The position numbers were made by a program, and so were the translations under genes. Shown piece by piece: positions 50,811-51,076 of a DNA stretch of 51,076 bases. How positions within the stretch are numbered: the stretch's first letter is position 1; each line of letters starts with the position of its first letter. The stretch is from contig JALHTG010000036.1 in NCBI GenBank assembly GCA_022865705.1, forward strand, positions 1 to 51,076. Reading direction: 5' to 3'. This DNA comes from Candidatus Bathyarchaeota archaeon. Lineage in GTDB: Archaea; Thermoproteota; Bathyarchaeia; 40CM-2-53-6; JALHTG01. The notes below the pieces were generated by a model. The model saw nothing but the letters and a program-made list of their open reading frames with translations, did no database searches and was not told where the DNA came from.

Positions 50811-51076
50811 ATGATGGGAGACATGCCGTCATTTGATACGATAGAGGTTTCTCAATCACCCTCCGCCTCGCTGTGTCTGCACTGCAGGGGAGGGCGTATG
50901 CTGTGTGGAAAGCGGAGTTGTCCTCTTGTTGCAAAAGCGCGAGCTCTGGCTCGCCTTGGCGAAACAATCGATTCAGAACATGTGAGTGGTTCCAGTCCTC
51001 CAAGCGTTTTTGTCGGGCGAGCAGGATATCCAAAGGTCTATGTCGGACCAATGATTCCGCCGTTCCATGGTGACAC
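50811..51076 (+). CDS. nre: Nre-family archaeal DNA-repair protein, N-terminal part (runs off the window)
   Basis: The frame starts at an ATG (50811, [12 protein letters not shown]) and is open to the window end, giving the first 88 residues. The four-cysteine zinc motif is [17 protein letters not shown], and [20 protein letters not shown], then [10 protein letters not shown] is the Nre hallmark. Archaeal Nre proteins act in DNA-crosslink repair and interact with PCNA. The rest of the gene is outside. The 199-base gap before it shows no gene. Confidence 0.9.
   Translation, partial: MMGDMPSFDTIEVSQSPSASLCLHCRGGRMLCGKRSCPLVAKARALARLGETIDSEHVSGSSPPSVFVGRAGYPKVYVGPMIPPFHGD

Noticed and set aside
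1-51076. CRISPR array, rRNA genes or complete insertion sequence
   Set aside because: No regularly spaced direct repeats, no rRNA signature stretches and no full transposase with terminal repeats were seen.

Overview
The window is archaeal chromosome. It carries fibrillarin and Nop5, a tRNA-splicing endonuclease subunit, an RPC34-like RNA polymerase III-type factor with an Fe-S signature, a dolichyl-type GlcNAc-1-P transferase, geranylgeranyl reductase, inositol-1-phosphate synthase, two TrmB regulators, an Nre DNA-repair protein and TATA/BRE-like promoters. Every tRNA gene is interrupted by introns. RPC34 together with abundant non-canonical tRNA introns points to the Thermoproteota (TACK) side of the Archaea. 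A Bathyarchaeia-like lineage is plausible, but that is inference and no marker here settles it.

Layout. 1-5421: a possible transposase tail, a membrane-anchored coiled-coil protein, a ferredoxin, then a divergent pair: an aldolase (DapA/KDG family) fused to a formaldehyde-activating enzyme (Fae) domain, and a two-subunit UxaA-type sugar-acid dehydratase. 5482-10607: inositol-phosphate synthase with a divergent PadR regulator, a ferredoxin/aldehyde oxidoreductase operon, then decayed genes. 10784-18866: a tRNA, a transporter, a D-aminopeptidase, and a surface-glycan block (sugar dehydrogenase, DUF354, GPT-type transferase, phosphohexomutase). 19089-25025: DUF123 nuclease-like protein, TrmB, peptidases, ThyX, cupin and two tRNAs. 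25124-35449: pyrE, transporter, HTH-PRTase regulator, MtnA-like isomerase, EndA-like subunit, M20 hydrolase, HisS, small proteins and four tRNAs. 35806-44726: amidohydrolase, PyrD, Nop5-fibrillarin, then a co-directional RNA-information cluster (AlaX, MetG-beta, RPC34, RlmE, THEP1 NTPase, RNase HII). 44878-51076: LysE exporter, PhzF, adenosine-specific kinase, an unknown, DPM1-like glycosyltransferase, geranylgeranyl reductase, TrmB and the start of Nre.

Four things stand out. (1) Seven tRNA genes (Gln, Leu, Asp, Tyr, Arg-UCG, Arg-CCU, Lys) contain about 16-17 introns in total, most at non-canonical positions and some only 15-16 nt long. (2) RNase HII is broken inside its catalytic DDAGRG motif by a 29-nt insert. 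The insert fits a bulge-helix-bulge (BHB) intron exactly, and removing it restores the frame and the motif, so it may be an intron in a protein-coding gene. (3) The EndA-like protein lacks the catalytic histidine, as expected of the structural subunit of heteromeric splicing endonucleases that accept non-canonical introns. (4) The aldolase-Fae fusion beside a sugar-acid dehydratase suggests a route in which a C4 sugar acid becomes 4-hydroxy-2-oxobutanoate, then pyruvate plus formaldehyde that Fae traps on tetrahydromethanopterin. The Fae domain carries an in-frame TGA followed by 43 family-like codons.

Several other genes (pyrE, DUF123, the U32-like gene) need one-base shifts, two of them in homopolymer runs. 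Sequencing error is therefore a live explanation for those, though not for the 29-nt insert or the tRNA introns.
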